DNA of 11,053 nucleotides. Source: an uncultured Flavobacteriia bacterium. Lineage in GTDB: Bacteria; Bacteroidota; Bacteroidia; Flavobacteriales_D; Crocinitomicaceae. The notes below the pieces were generated by a model, which did not search any database, was not told the origin of the DNA, and worked only from the letters and a program-made list of their open reading frames with translations. The first letter of the stretch is position 1. Every line of letters begins with the position of its first letter. Below are positions 1-9,100 of the stretch, in pieces. Both the position numbers and the translations under genes were made by a program. Location: NCBI GenBank assembly GCA_903928365.1, contig CAIYQV010000143.1, forward strand, positions 1-11,053, written 5' to 3'.

Positions 1-1980
1 AGAAAGGATGGAAATTCCCAAATCAGTTGCTTTTTTAAGTTTAGACGGCCCCATATTCTCCCCTGCAACAACATAATCTGTTTTTGAAGATATGGACGAA
101 ACATTCTTCCCTCCATTGGTTTCAATCACTTGTTTTAACTCGTCACGGCTAAAGGAATGAAATACGCCAGAGACTACAAATGATTTCCCTTCCAGTAAAT
201 CAGACGCTTTTTCCTTTTCTTCGACTTCCAAATGAATCCCATGACCTCGCAAGCGATTCACCAACTGTAAATTTCGCTCATCCCTAAAAAAGGCATTTAC
301 CGACAAAGCAATCTTTTCGCCTACTTCATCGGCTTCCATCAGTTCTTGTATAGAAGAAGTACTCAAAACTTCCATATTCTTAAAATGCAAGGCCAGTTTT
401 TTAGCGACTGTCTCCCCAACAAATCGAATTCCAAGCGCAAATAATACCCGTTCAAATGGCACCGCTTTGGATGCCTGAATTCCCTGTAATAAATTGTTGG
501 CAGATTTTTCGGCCATTCGATCCAGTTTCATTAACTGATCAAAATGCAATTCATATAGATCCGCAACGTTTTGTAGTAAATGGTTCGAATAAAGTTGATC
601 AACCGTTTCGCTACCCAAGCCATCAATGTTCATCGCCTTCCTTCCTATGAAATGCTCGATTTTACCTTTTAACTGTGGCGGACAATCCACATCGTTTGGA
701 CAATAATGTTGTGCTTCGCCTTCATTACGAACCAAAACGGCCTGACATTCCGGACATTTCTCAATGAATCCAACGATTTCTGAAGAAGGTGAACGTTTTT
801 CAATATTCACTCCAACAATCTTTGGAATGATCTCTCCGCCCTTTTCAACATACACCACATCATGTAAATGAAGATCCAGTTTCTTGATCTGATCATTATT
901 GTGCAAGGAAGCCCTTTTGACGGTAGTCCCTCCCAATTGAACAGGTTTCAGATTGGCGACAGGTGTGATTGCTCCTGTTCTTCCTACCTGATAGCTCACG
1001 CTTAAGAGTTCTGTTTCAACTCGTTCTGTTTTAAATTTATATGCGATGGCCCATCTCGGTGATTTTGCTGTAAAACCAAGCTGACGCTGTTGCGCATAGC
1101 TATCTACCTTTATAACCACACCATCAATTTCAAAAGGAAGTTCCGAACGCCTCTTATCCCAATAATGAATAAATTCCATAATCCCTGTGATGGACTCTAC
1201 TCGTTCAACCATCCGATCCATTTCTTTGGGTGCTTTAAATCCCCATGAAGATGCGGCATGCACTGATTCAAGGTGTGAACTAAATGGAAGTGAATCACCG
1301 TAAACACCATACAAGTATGAATCCAAACTACGTTCAGCAACCACTTTTGAATCTTGTAATTTAAGCGTGCCAGAAGCTGTATTCCTTGGATTTGCGAAAG
1401 CTACCTCACCAATTTCTTCGCGCTCCTTATTGAGTTTAATAAACGAAGTTAAAGGCATAAATATCTCGCCTCTTATTTCAAAATCTGAAGGAAAATCTCC
1501 ATTCAATACTAACGGAATAGAGCGAATGGTACGAACATTAGCCGTTATATCTTCACCCTGGGTACCATCGCCGCGTGTAACCGCTCTGGTAAGCTGCCCA
1601 TTTTCATATCGAATACCAATTGCTACGCCATCATACTTAAGTTCACAGACATACGCTACCGGTTCACTTGTCAGTTTTTTAATGCGCTCCTCCCATTCTT
1701 GAATTTCCTCCTCGGAGTAGGAATTAGAAAGTGATAACATTGGAAAACGATGCGTTACCGTTTCGAACTTTTTAGTAATGTCGCCACCAATACGTTTCGT
1801 AGGACTATTCTCGAATACAAATTCAGGAAAATCAGACTCAAGCGCTATGAGCTTTTCCAAATACATGTCAAAGTCGTAATCTGAAATTTCAGGCTCGCTC
1901 TTGACATAATACAAGAAATTATGATGGTTGATCAACGCTGACAGACGAAGGATCTCCTCCTTAGCTTCATTGGCATTCAT
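1..1980 (-). CDS. ligA: NAD-dependent DNA ligase LigA (last few C-terminal residues outside window)
   Basis: Joins nicks in duplex DNA during replication and repair, using NAD+ to form a ligase-adenylate; cytoplasmic. The frame is open for all 660 codons from the ATG at 1980 to base 1, with no frameshift. Seen: an N-terminal Ia domain (HHNFLYYV, ISDYDFD); the adenylation motif CELKYDG with nucleophile Lys115 and Glu113, the same numbers as in E. coli LigA; EIRGEIFMP; FANPRNTASG; EIDGVVIKVD; and AIAYKFK. A four-cysteine zinc finger sits at Cys409, 412, 427 and 433, one residue off the E. coli positions. Helix-hairpin-helix repeats follow, and a BRCT domain starts near residue 595. Family length is about 670, so only about 10 residues should be missing. 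The start lies 9 bases after the prmC stop without a strong Shine-Dalgarno. The usual Tyr in the Ia motif (aeYD) is Phe here (DFD), which I believe is common in Bacteroidota. Identification is secure. Confidence 0.97.
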   Translation of the reverse strand, partial: MNANEAKEEILRLSALINHHNFLYYVKSEPEISDYDFDMYLEKLIALESDFPEFVFENSPTKRIGGDITKKFETVTHRFPMLSLSNSYSEEEIQEWEERIKKLTSEPVAYVCELKYDGVAIGIRYENGQLTRAVTRGDGTQGEDITANVRTIRSIPLVLNGDFPSDFEIRGEIFMPLTSFIKLNKEREEIGEVAFANPRNTASGTLKLQDSKVVAERSLDSYLYGVYGDSLPFSSHLESVHAASSWGFKAPKEMDRMVERVESITGIMEFIHYWDKRRSELPFEIDGVVIKVDSYAQQRQLGFTAKSPRWAIAYKFKTERVETELLSVSYQVGRTGAITPVANLKPVQLGGTTVKRASLHNNDQIKKLDLHLHDVVYVEKGGEIIPKIVGVNIEKRSPSSEIVGFIEKCPECQAVLVRNEGEAQHYCPNDVDCPPQLKGKIEHFIGRKAMNIDGLGSETVDQLYSNHLLQNVADLYELHFDQLMKLDRMAEKSANNLLQGIQASKAVPFERVLFALGIRFVGETVAKKLALHFKNMEVLSTSSIQELMEADEVGEKIALSVNAFFRDERNLQLVNRLRGHGIHLEVEEKEKASDLLEGKSFVVSGVFHSFSRDELKQVIETNGGKNVSSISSKTDYVVAGENMGPSKLKKATDLGISILS

Positions 1981-1989
1981 GATGTGAAG

Positions 1990-2865
1990 TTACGGCTTTT
2001 GCCCCATCAACATCCGATCTTTATCCTGTAAATCTTTCCTCAATGTAATGTTAACAAGGTCTGCGTCCTTCATTAGGTAAATGACCTCTGTTGCATATAA
2101 AGGATTCAATTCAAAATAGATCTTACCACCACGTTTAAGCTTCGAAACAGCATTTCTGATGATCTCCCTGTAAAATAGCACTGGATCTTCCGATGAAACA
2201 AACAGAGCAATATGTGGTTCGTAAGCTAGTACATTCTGATTCATATCACCCTGTTCCTTTTCCAATACATATGGAGGATTAGACACCACAATATCTTGAG
2301 AATCATTTGGAATGAGCTCCCAGTACTTTTTGTCCAATACATCGCATTGTAACAAATGAACTGAAGAACGCAATAACGCTTTATTCTGATTAAATATGGA
2401 AATGGCCTCTGTGGAAACTTCCATCGAAGTTATATGCGAATCAGCTAACAACTGTTCAAGAGCAAATGCTATGCAACCTGATCCAGTACAAACATCCATA
2501 ATGGAAAGATTCTTTTTTTCTCTAAATTCTTGTGATATCCATTCCACTAACTCCTCCGTTTCTGGTCGCGGAATCAGAACACCGGGCGCCACCACTAATT
2601 CAATACCTGCAAAAAGTGTTTCGCCAAGTATGTACTGAAATGGCTCATGCGCACTAAGTCTTTTTACAATACTCCTAAAATAAAGCAGATCTGATTCAGA
2701 TAAGAGATGATTATCTGCCAACAAATAGTCTGAAAAAGAAAGTCCGAGTCTGCGACAAACGCATTCCCGGACAATCAATTTAATTTCAGAAGTAGAAAAT
2801 TGTTCTTTTAAGCGATCCTGAAAATAAGTCTTAATTGATCTTACATCGTTCCGCTGAACAAACAT
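1990..2865 (-). CDS. prmC: Peptide chain release factor N(5)-glutamine methyltransferase PrmC
   Basis: Methylates, with S-adenosylmethionine, the glutamine of the GGQ motif in release factors RF1 and RF2, improving translation termination; cytoplasmic. The 291-residue product is close to the usual 275-290. An N-terminal helical region (about 1-85, including FQYILGE at 76-82) should recognise the release factor. IPRPETE at 98-104 is a family signature. The Rossmann methyltransferase core has the AdoMet loop DVCTGSGCIA at 124-133 and the catalytic NPPY at 196-199, which holds the substrate glutamine. GGKIYFELN near 246-254 and a C-terminal DLQDKDRMLMG complete the fold. The ATG lies 10 bases after the stop of the upstream ompA-family gene, and the stop lies 9 bases before ligA, so all three are probably co-transcribed. 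In many bacteria prmC sits beside prfA; here it does not. HemK-type DNA methyltransferase is an old misnomer for this family. Confidence 0.95.
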   Translation of the reverse strand: MFVQRNDVRSIKTYFQDRLKEQFSTSEIKLIVRECVCRRLGLSFSDYLLADNHLLSESDLLYFRSIVKRLSAHEPFQYILGETLFAGIELVVAPGVLIPRPETEELVEWISQEFREKKNLSIMDVCTGSGCIAFALEQLLADSHITSMEVSTEAISIFNQNKALLRSSVHLLQCDVLDKKYWELIPNDSQDIVVSNPPYVLEKEQGDMNQNVLAYEPHIALFVSSEDPVLFYREIIRNAVSKLKRGGKIYFELNPLYATEVIYLMKDADLVNITLRKDLQDKDRMLMGQKP

Positions 2866-2875
2866 TCTCTGGTGT

Positions 2876-5125
2876 TTATTTCTTAATGATTTTGAATTCA
2901 GTTCGACGGTTCATCTGATGATCCTCTTCTGAACAAGGCACGATACGTGTTCCTTCGCACTCACAATCATTTACCAATTTGTTCTCTCCATAACCTCTGG
3001 AGTGAATTCTTCTAGGATTCGAGATTCTTTCCTTTATATAACTTGTTGAAGCCTTAGCACGTGCATCAGAAAGTTTCTGATTATATGCTTTGGAACCACG
3101 ACAGTCCGTATGAGACCCCAGCTCAATTTCCAAATTAGGGAAATCATTCAAGATTTTAATTACTTCATCCAAAATTGATTTGTCTGCACGTAGGTTAGAA
3201 CTGTTCCAGTCGAAATAGATCGTTCTAACTTTAAGGAACACTTCATCTTCCACAGAATATACTCCATCCGGAAGAATTTGAGCCATTGCCAATTCACTCT
3301 CAATTACATCATTGATCTCTTCAGAACTAACGAAGTTCGTATCTGTGAAATAGTTATTCTTGTAAGTGATTACAGCAAATTCTTTTTTGTCATAGACATC
3401 AAACAAGTAGCTTCCATCAGCACCTGTTTTAACAGAATCGATGAATTTGAAATCCTTGGTATAAAGTGCTACTGTAGCATTTACTAAAGGCTCGTTTTTA
3501 GTTGTGTTTGAAACATGACCTTTTACTATCACCCGGTGATCCAGTACAGGACTAAGAGAAATAATATTATCGGTTGTATTCGTTGATAATAAGTTCGTCA
3601 ATGAACGGTAACTTGGTTTCGTTACATCCATTGTAAACTTCATTCCAGTAGGTAGATTTACAGAGTACTTACCATTTGCATCTGTCACTACTGAGTCGAC
3701 ATAATCTCCCGACTCATTTCTGAAATTAATCTTCGTGTTAGCCAAAGAACGACCAAAGTTGTTCGATGCCACACCATTGATCTCCTTCCATGGATTTGGA
3801 AGTTCTTTCAACATTTTCACATAGTAAATATCGTCATTTCCTTTGCCATCCGATTTACGGTTTGAAGAAACATACCCACTTTTCTGTGTACTGGTCAAGA
3901 ACAATCCGAAGTCATCCGCAGAAGAATTCAAAGGAGCACCAAGATTCATTGGACGGATAAATTTTTCTACTTTCAAAGAAACCAAATAGATATCCAATCC
4001 ACCTAAGCCATAATGTCCATTGGAGCTGAACAATAAAAGCTGAGTTTTCTCCATGTAATTTGGAAATAACTCATCCCCTTCTGTGTTAATGTCATTTCCA
4101 AGATTCACAGGAGCTGACCAACCTGTATCGGACATAGTGCACTTGTATATATCCGCACCACCAAAACCACCAGGCATATTACTTGAAAAGAATAACGTTT
4201 TTCCATCAGCAGTCAAAGATGGATGGCCAACTGAGTACTCTGGACTATTGTATTTGAAAGGTACCAGATCGCCCCAAATACCATCAATATCTTTCTCTGC
4301 ATAATACAACTGCAAGTTAATCTTACCGTCCGCACTTTTATCATTCGAATAATTGTTAGCAGTAAAAAACATTTTGCTGAAATCTCCCGAAAAAGAAACC
4401 GGTCCTTCATGGAACTTTTTATTGAAAGCAGGAACGAGTGCATTGAAGCTTTGAATCGTGTCTCCATCGATATCTGCAAGATAAAGATCTAAAAACGTTT
4501 CATTACTCCATAGATATTCTTTAATGATTAACCCCTTACGCGGTGTACTAGCTGAATAAACCAATTGATCGTAATACATACCACTGGCAAATTCTTGCAA
4601 CGAACTATTCATTAAACAATTCGTCAATTGAAATATTCCCTGATCTTTCATTAAAGATGCTGATTTCTCAATCATCTTCGTATTGACTAATGCTCGTTTT
4701 TCCGTAGGAGCCTTTTCTGCATAACGCTTCATCCAATTGTCTGCTTCCTCATAGGAACCATTCATTTTTAGCATGTTTGCGTAATTATACAAATCAGTTG
4801 CACTGCAATCTGAACGATCGACCAATTGCTGATAAGTCAACAAAGATTGATCATAAGAAGCTAGTTTCGCATAGGAATCTGCTAATTTACGCAGCGCTGA
4901 CGTTGTCAAAGAATCCTCTTGAGCGTAATAAAAAGAAGCTTTTGAGAAATTGTAATAATCATACATCATATCCCCTTTCTGTTCGAGGGTCTTTTTCTCA
5001 AAAAACGATTTTATCTTTTCAACGAGTTGATTCGACTTACCTGTTGTTGCACTTTCCTGAATGGTATCTTGTGCCATTACTGGCATCGCCATGATCAGTG
5101 AACATATGAATAGTTTTGTTTTCAT
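2876..5125 (-). CDS. OmpA-family protein with TPR, PD40 beta-propeller and carboxypeptidase-regulatory-like domains (PorE-like)
   Basis: Predicted periplasmic, peptidoglycan-binding protein of 749 residues. Seen in order: a type I signal peptide (cleavage probably after VMA, residue 18; no lipobox); a TPR-like helical region at about 48-160; PD40/WD40-like propeller blades at about 175-440 (GKTLFFSSN, GGADIY, GGLDIY, DDIYY); two carboxypeptidase-regulatory-like sandwiches at about 448-528 and 531-605, both with a DSVxTxAxGxY core; and an OmpA C-terminal domain at about 630-749. In the last, SHTDCRG supplies Asp674 and LSDARA supplies Arg689. Their 15-residue spacing matches the diaminopimelate-binding Asp/Arg pair known in Acinetobacter OmpA. 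The order TPR, propeller, regulatory domain, OmpA is that of PorE (PG1058), a T9SS component of Porphyromonas gingivalis. Its position 47 bases after a porP/sprF gene supports a T9SS-associated role. Orthology to PorE rather than one of several paralogues is not established. Confidence 0.92.
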   Translation of the reverse strand: MKTKLFICSLIMAMPVMAQDTIQESATTGKSNQLVEKIKSFFEKKTLEQKGDMMYDYYNFSKASFYYAQEDSLTTSALRKLADSYAKLASYDQSLLTYQQLVDRSDCSATDLYNYANMLKMNGSYEEADNWMKRYAEKAPTEKRALVNTKMIEKSASLMKDQGIFQLTNCLMNSSLQEFASGMYYDQLVYSASTPRKGLIIKEYLWSNETFLDLYLADIDGDTIQSFNALVPAFNKKFHEGPVSFSGDFSKMFFTANNYSNDKSADGKINLQLYYAEKDIDGIWGDLVPFKYNSPEYSVGHPSLTADGKTLFFSSNMPGGFGGADIYKCTMSDTGWSAPVNLGNDINTEGDELFPNYMEKTQLLLFSSNGHYGLGGLDIYLVSLKVEKFIRPMNLGAPLNSSADDFGLFLTSTQKSGYVSSNRKSDGKGNDDIYYVKMLKELPNPWKEINGVASNNFGRSLANTKINFRNESGDYVDSVVTDANGKYSVNLPTGMKFTMDVTKPSYRSLTNLLSTNTTDNIISLSPVLDHRVIVKGHVSNTTKNEPLVNATVALYTKDFKFIDSVKTGADGSYLFDVYDKKEFAVITYKNNYFTDTNFVSSEEINDVIESELAMAQILPDGVYSVEDEVFLKVRTIYFDWNSSNLRADKSILDEVIKILNDFPNLEIELGSHTDCRGSKAYNQKLSDARAKASTSYIKERISNPRRIHSRGYGENKLVNDCECEGTRIVPCSEEDHQMNRRTEFKIIKK

Positions 5126-5172
5126 CTCTTGCAGTATTACAAAGTGCTAAAGCTCTCTACGTTAAATCAGGA
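5126..5172 (-). other. 47-base gap between porP/sprF and the ompA-family gene
   Basis: Longest spacer in the window. It has no convincing hairpin terminator and no good match to the Bacteroidota promoter consensus (TTTG near -33, TAnnTTTG near -7). Co-transcription of the two genes is therefore the simpler reading. The bases just before the ompA-family ATG show no Shine-Dalgarno sequence. Confidence 0.5.
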
Positions 5173-6084
5173 TTAAAAGTTTCTTGGCGACACAATCTTT
5201 TTCTTCACACCTTGAACAAAGTCATAGCGAAGAACCAATTCATGGCTACCAGCATTGTATCGACCAGTATTCAATCCATAAGACCAATCAAACGAATAGC
5301 CTATTCTTAAACTGTTGTCAAAGTTAAAACCTGCAATTACTCCGAAAGCATCACCTGTTCTAAACATCGCGCCCAGTTCTAAACGCTTATCCAAGGTTGC
5401 GATACCTGTCAATTCAGCCTGTGTTGGCGCCGCTCCGGTAGTTTTGATTAAAGCAATTGGTTTTACTTGCAATTTTGGATTAATATCGAATACATATCCT
5501 CCCATCAAGTATGCATGGATCTTTTCATTGGCCTTGTATCCTTGCACATTATCCGGATAATATCTCAAAGGCAATAATCTTGGGCTTGATAATCCTACAA
5601 AATATTTATCTGTTGAGTAGTGAGCTCCCAAACCAAAATTTGGATTGACTTTGGAAAAATTCTGAACGGCTACATCACCTGCATCAATGGCTGTCAAGTT
5701 GGTTAAGTCGATATTAAACATATCAATACCAGCCTTGATCCCCATGGACAACTTTCCATTCAGTAGTGGTAACTTGTATGCATAATCAGCAAAAACGGAT
5801 GTTGCATTTACCGGACCTACTTTATCGTGCATCACTGAAAGTCCAACTCCCATGTCTTCCCCTATTGGCGCATGCAAGTTCACAGTCTGAGATGTAGGAG
5901 CTCCCTTAAACCCTACCCACTGCGAACGATGCAGCGCGGTAATTGTCAAGGCCTCTCTACTTCCTGCATAGGCAGGGTTGATTGACAGCGTGTTGAACGC
6001 ATAGTGCGTATACATTGCCTCTTGCTGCGCAATTGCACAAGTTGCTGTCAATACGATTGCGAATGTTGATATTATCTTTTTCAT
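5173..6084 (-). CDS. PorP/SprF family type IX secretion system outer-membrane protein
   Basis: Outer-membrane beta-barrel of 303 residues. Shown by: a signal peptide with cleavage near CAIA (residue 19); the family's N-terminal signature (YTHYAFNTLSINPAYAG, 25-41); the LHRSQWVGFKGAP block at 51-63; alternating amphipathic strands rich in Gly and aromatic residues; and a terminal barrel strand (ELVLRYDF) before a short tail ending SPRNF. In F. johnsoniae, SprF is needed for surface delivery of the adhesin SprB, which carries a type B sorting domain. Here the gene begins 28 bases after the stop of an adhesin with that domain, the same order as sprB-sprF, so it is likely that adhesin's dedicated partner. 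The bases before the ATG are AT-rich with no Shine-Dalgarno, normal for this phylum. The family has many paralogues per genome, so the letter (PorP or SprF) cannot be assigned. Confidence 0.94.
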   Translation of the reverse strand: MKKIISTFAIVLTATCAIAQQEAMYTHYAFNTLSINPAYAGSREALTITALHRSQWVGFKGAPTSQTVNLHAPIGEDMGVGLSVMHDKVGPVNATSVFADYAYKLPLLNGKLSMGIKAGIDMFNIDLTNLTAIDAGDVAVQNFSKVNPNFGLGAHYSTDKYFVGLSSPRLLPLRYYPDNVQGYKANEKIHAYLMGGYVFDINPKLQVKPIALIKTTGAAPTQAELTGIATLDKRLELGAMFRTGDAFGVIAGFNFDNSLRIGYSFDWSYGLNTGRYNAGSHELVLRYDFVQGVKKKIVSPRNF

Positions 6085-6112
6085 AACAATTCGTTTTTAT
6101 TCTACCCTGTTC

Positions 6113-9100
6113 TTATTTTGTTAAGAATATGTACCCTTTAACTGGTTTCTCACCATTACTTTGACCCTTATCAAAAATGTAGAAGTAAGTTCCCGCAGGA
6201 AGGATATCACCTCCAAGTGTTAAACCTTCAGTGCATTCACCACCCCAAGTGTTTTGATAGCTTTCTTGACGATAAACCATGTTACCCCATCTGTTATAGA
6301 TTTCCAGGATATTATTTGGATAATCGTACACACCTTGGATTTCAAAGACATCATTGTTTCCATCACCATTCGGAGTTACTAACTGAGGCACTATGGTCTC
6401 GATTGAAACATTCACACAATTTGATGTATCCACACAAGTGTTGTTTGTCAAGATCACTGCATAACTTCCACTTGGTAGAGGGTATTGTGTAATGTCAAAG
6501 TTCTGTTGCGTCGCACCATTTATTGCTGCATAATTATTATCACAACTTACCCACTGGTATTGAACTTGCGTAGCCTGTAGCGCAGAGAACACCAGATCAT
6601 TCAATTCAATTGCCGCTGTTTCGATAGAATCGATTGTTAAATTAATGGTAATCGTACTATCACATCCTGCTGCATTTTGAATAATCGCAGTATATACTCC
6701 TGAATTGTTATACACTGCACCGTCTGGAGCTGAATAGGTATCACAAGATGAAAGTGTAATTGTCGAAGTTGTACTTTGGTTAAGTGTCAAGTTAATTGTA
6801 ATTGTACTGTCACACCCAAATGAACCTGGTATAACTGCAGTATATGTACCCGAACCGAATGGAGTCAAATCAATCCCGTCAGGTGAAATATATACGTCAC
6901 ACGCCACAGTGTCTACAGTAGATGTAAGCGGAAGCACATTTACGGTTTGTACTGCAGTTGAAGTGTTTCCACCGATATCTGTAACTGTCCACGTTACCGT
7001 TGTAGCTCCTAAAGGATAAACACCTGGACCATCATTTACAACCGACACTACCTGACAATTATCATTTGTCACCGCAGTTCCCAAATCAGCGATGATTGCA
7101 GTACATCCAGCGTTATTTGGTAATACGTTCACCGTAGCTGGAGCTGTAATTGTCGGAGCAGTTACATCTTGAATGATTACTGTCTGAGTCGCCGTGGTGG
7201 TATTGCCATTGGTATCGTCAAAAGTCCATGTAATGGTATACGTACCTTGCGTTGAGTAAGTCAAAGGATCAGTCGTAGTTCCGGAAATTGTTCCCATACA
7301 CAGATCTGTTGTAGTAGCTGCAGATACTGTTGTATCACATTCCGCAACCGCATCAGCAATTACCGGTGCATCAGGTGCCGTTACATCATCATAAGTGATT
7401 GTTTGGGTAGATGTCGTCGTATTTCCAGCCGCATCTGTAAATGTCCATGTTACAACAACAACCGTATCACCTGCATATGTCGTGAAATCTGACACACCTG
7501 TTACTGGACCACAGTTATCAAATGCCACCGGAGCAACTGGTGAACATTCAACAGTCGTGTCATTCAACACAGCTGCAATAACAGGAGCCTGTGTATCCGT
7601 CACATTAACATCAAACTGACATGTCGCAGTATTTCCTGAACCATCTGTGATCAACCAAACAACTGTCGTTGTACCGTTATTGAAGGCTACCCCATCCAGG
7701 GTTGTCAAACCATTTCCGGTAGTAGAACCGCTCAATACGTAAGAGATACTATCGATTGAACAGTTATCCGTTCCAAGTGCATCCCAACCCGTACCAATGT
7801 TAGTATATGTACAAACACCAGCATCCGCAACAACGTTCGTATCTGTAACTACTCCACACGTAGTTACCACAGGAGATTCCGTATCGATCACTGTTACATC
7901 AAATGAACATGTTACTGTATTACCCGCATTGTCTGTGGCTGTCCAAGTAACTGTTGTTATTCCCAAGTTGAAAGTTACACCTGTTAAACTTGTACCCGTA
8001 CCAGTGGTTACACCCGTAAGATCATAAACCAATGAAGCCAGTGCACAATTATCAGAAGCAACAGAGTTCCAAGCTGTACCTGTATATGTGAATGTACATA
8101 CACCTGCCTCAGCAGAAACCACTGGGTTATTACCATTACCACAAGCATCGATAGATGGAACTTGAGTATCATTAACTGTCACTGTGAATGAGCATGTTAC
8201 CGTGTTTCCTGATCCATCAGTTGCTGTCCAAGTAACTACTGTTGCTCCTTGATTGAACACAGCACCGGAAAGAGAAGTTCCATTGCCAGTAGTAGCACCA
8301 GTAAGATCATATGCAAATGTTACTGTGCAGTTGTCGGAACCTGAAGCATCCCAAGATGTACTTGTATGTGTGTAGGTACAAACATCCGGATCTGTTGAAA
8401 CTGTAGAATCAGCGTGACATGTAACCACAGGTAATTCGATATCCGTTACGTTAATCGTTTGGATACATGTGTCAGTATTTCCAGCGGCATCTATTGCAAC
8501 CCAAGTAACTGTTGTTGAACCCAAATTAAATGTTACTCCATCCAAAGTAGCACCAGAACCTGTTGTTGCACCTGAAAGAGCAAAGGATACAGTTGATGAA
8601 CAATTATCCGTTGAAGTCGCATCCCATGCAGCACCTGAAAGTGTATAAGTACAAACAGCTGGATCTGTATTAACAGCTTGATCTGCGGCACATGTTACAA
8701 CCGGATCTTGGTCGTCCTGTACAATCACATTGAAAGAACATGTACTCGTATTACCAGCTAAATCTGTAATGGTCCAAAGAACATTAGTCGTATCTAAATT
8801 AAACACCACCGCGTCAAGAGTATTGTTGCCTGAAGCAGTTGTCGCTCCAGTAAGAGCATATTGTACAGATGCAATGGCACAGTTATCCGTTGCTACAGCA
8901 TCCCATCCAGTTCCTGACAGAGTATAGTCGCAAACACCAGCATCTGAAACAACAATTACATCTCCAGATCCTCCACAAGAGGAAATAACAGGATTTTCTG
9001 TATCGTTAACTGTTACATCAAACGTACACGTGGCGGTATTACCTGAACCATCAGTGATTGTCCAAAGTACTGTACTTGTTCCTGAGTTGAAGATAAATCC

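Noticed and set aside
1..1980. Possible broken or frameshifted ligA, since it has no stop in the window
   Set aside because: All 660 codons read through with every catalytic motif in place; only the window edge removes the end.
5126..5172. Possible promoter in the gap before the ompA-family gene (TTTAGCACTTTG, TAATAC)
   Set aside because: Spacing does not fit the Bacteroidota consensus, and no matching upstream element is present at the right distance.
1367..5310. Other plus-strand frames and one alternate minus-strand frame inside ligA, prmC and the ompA-family gene (such as 1367-1702, 4213-4479, 4777-5094)
   Set aside because: Each lies wholly or mostly within a well-supported gene in another frame and shows no family signature.
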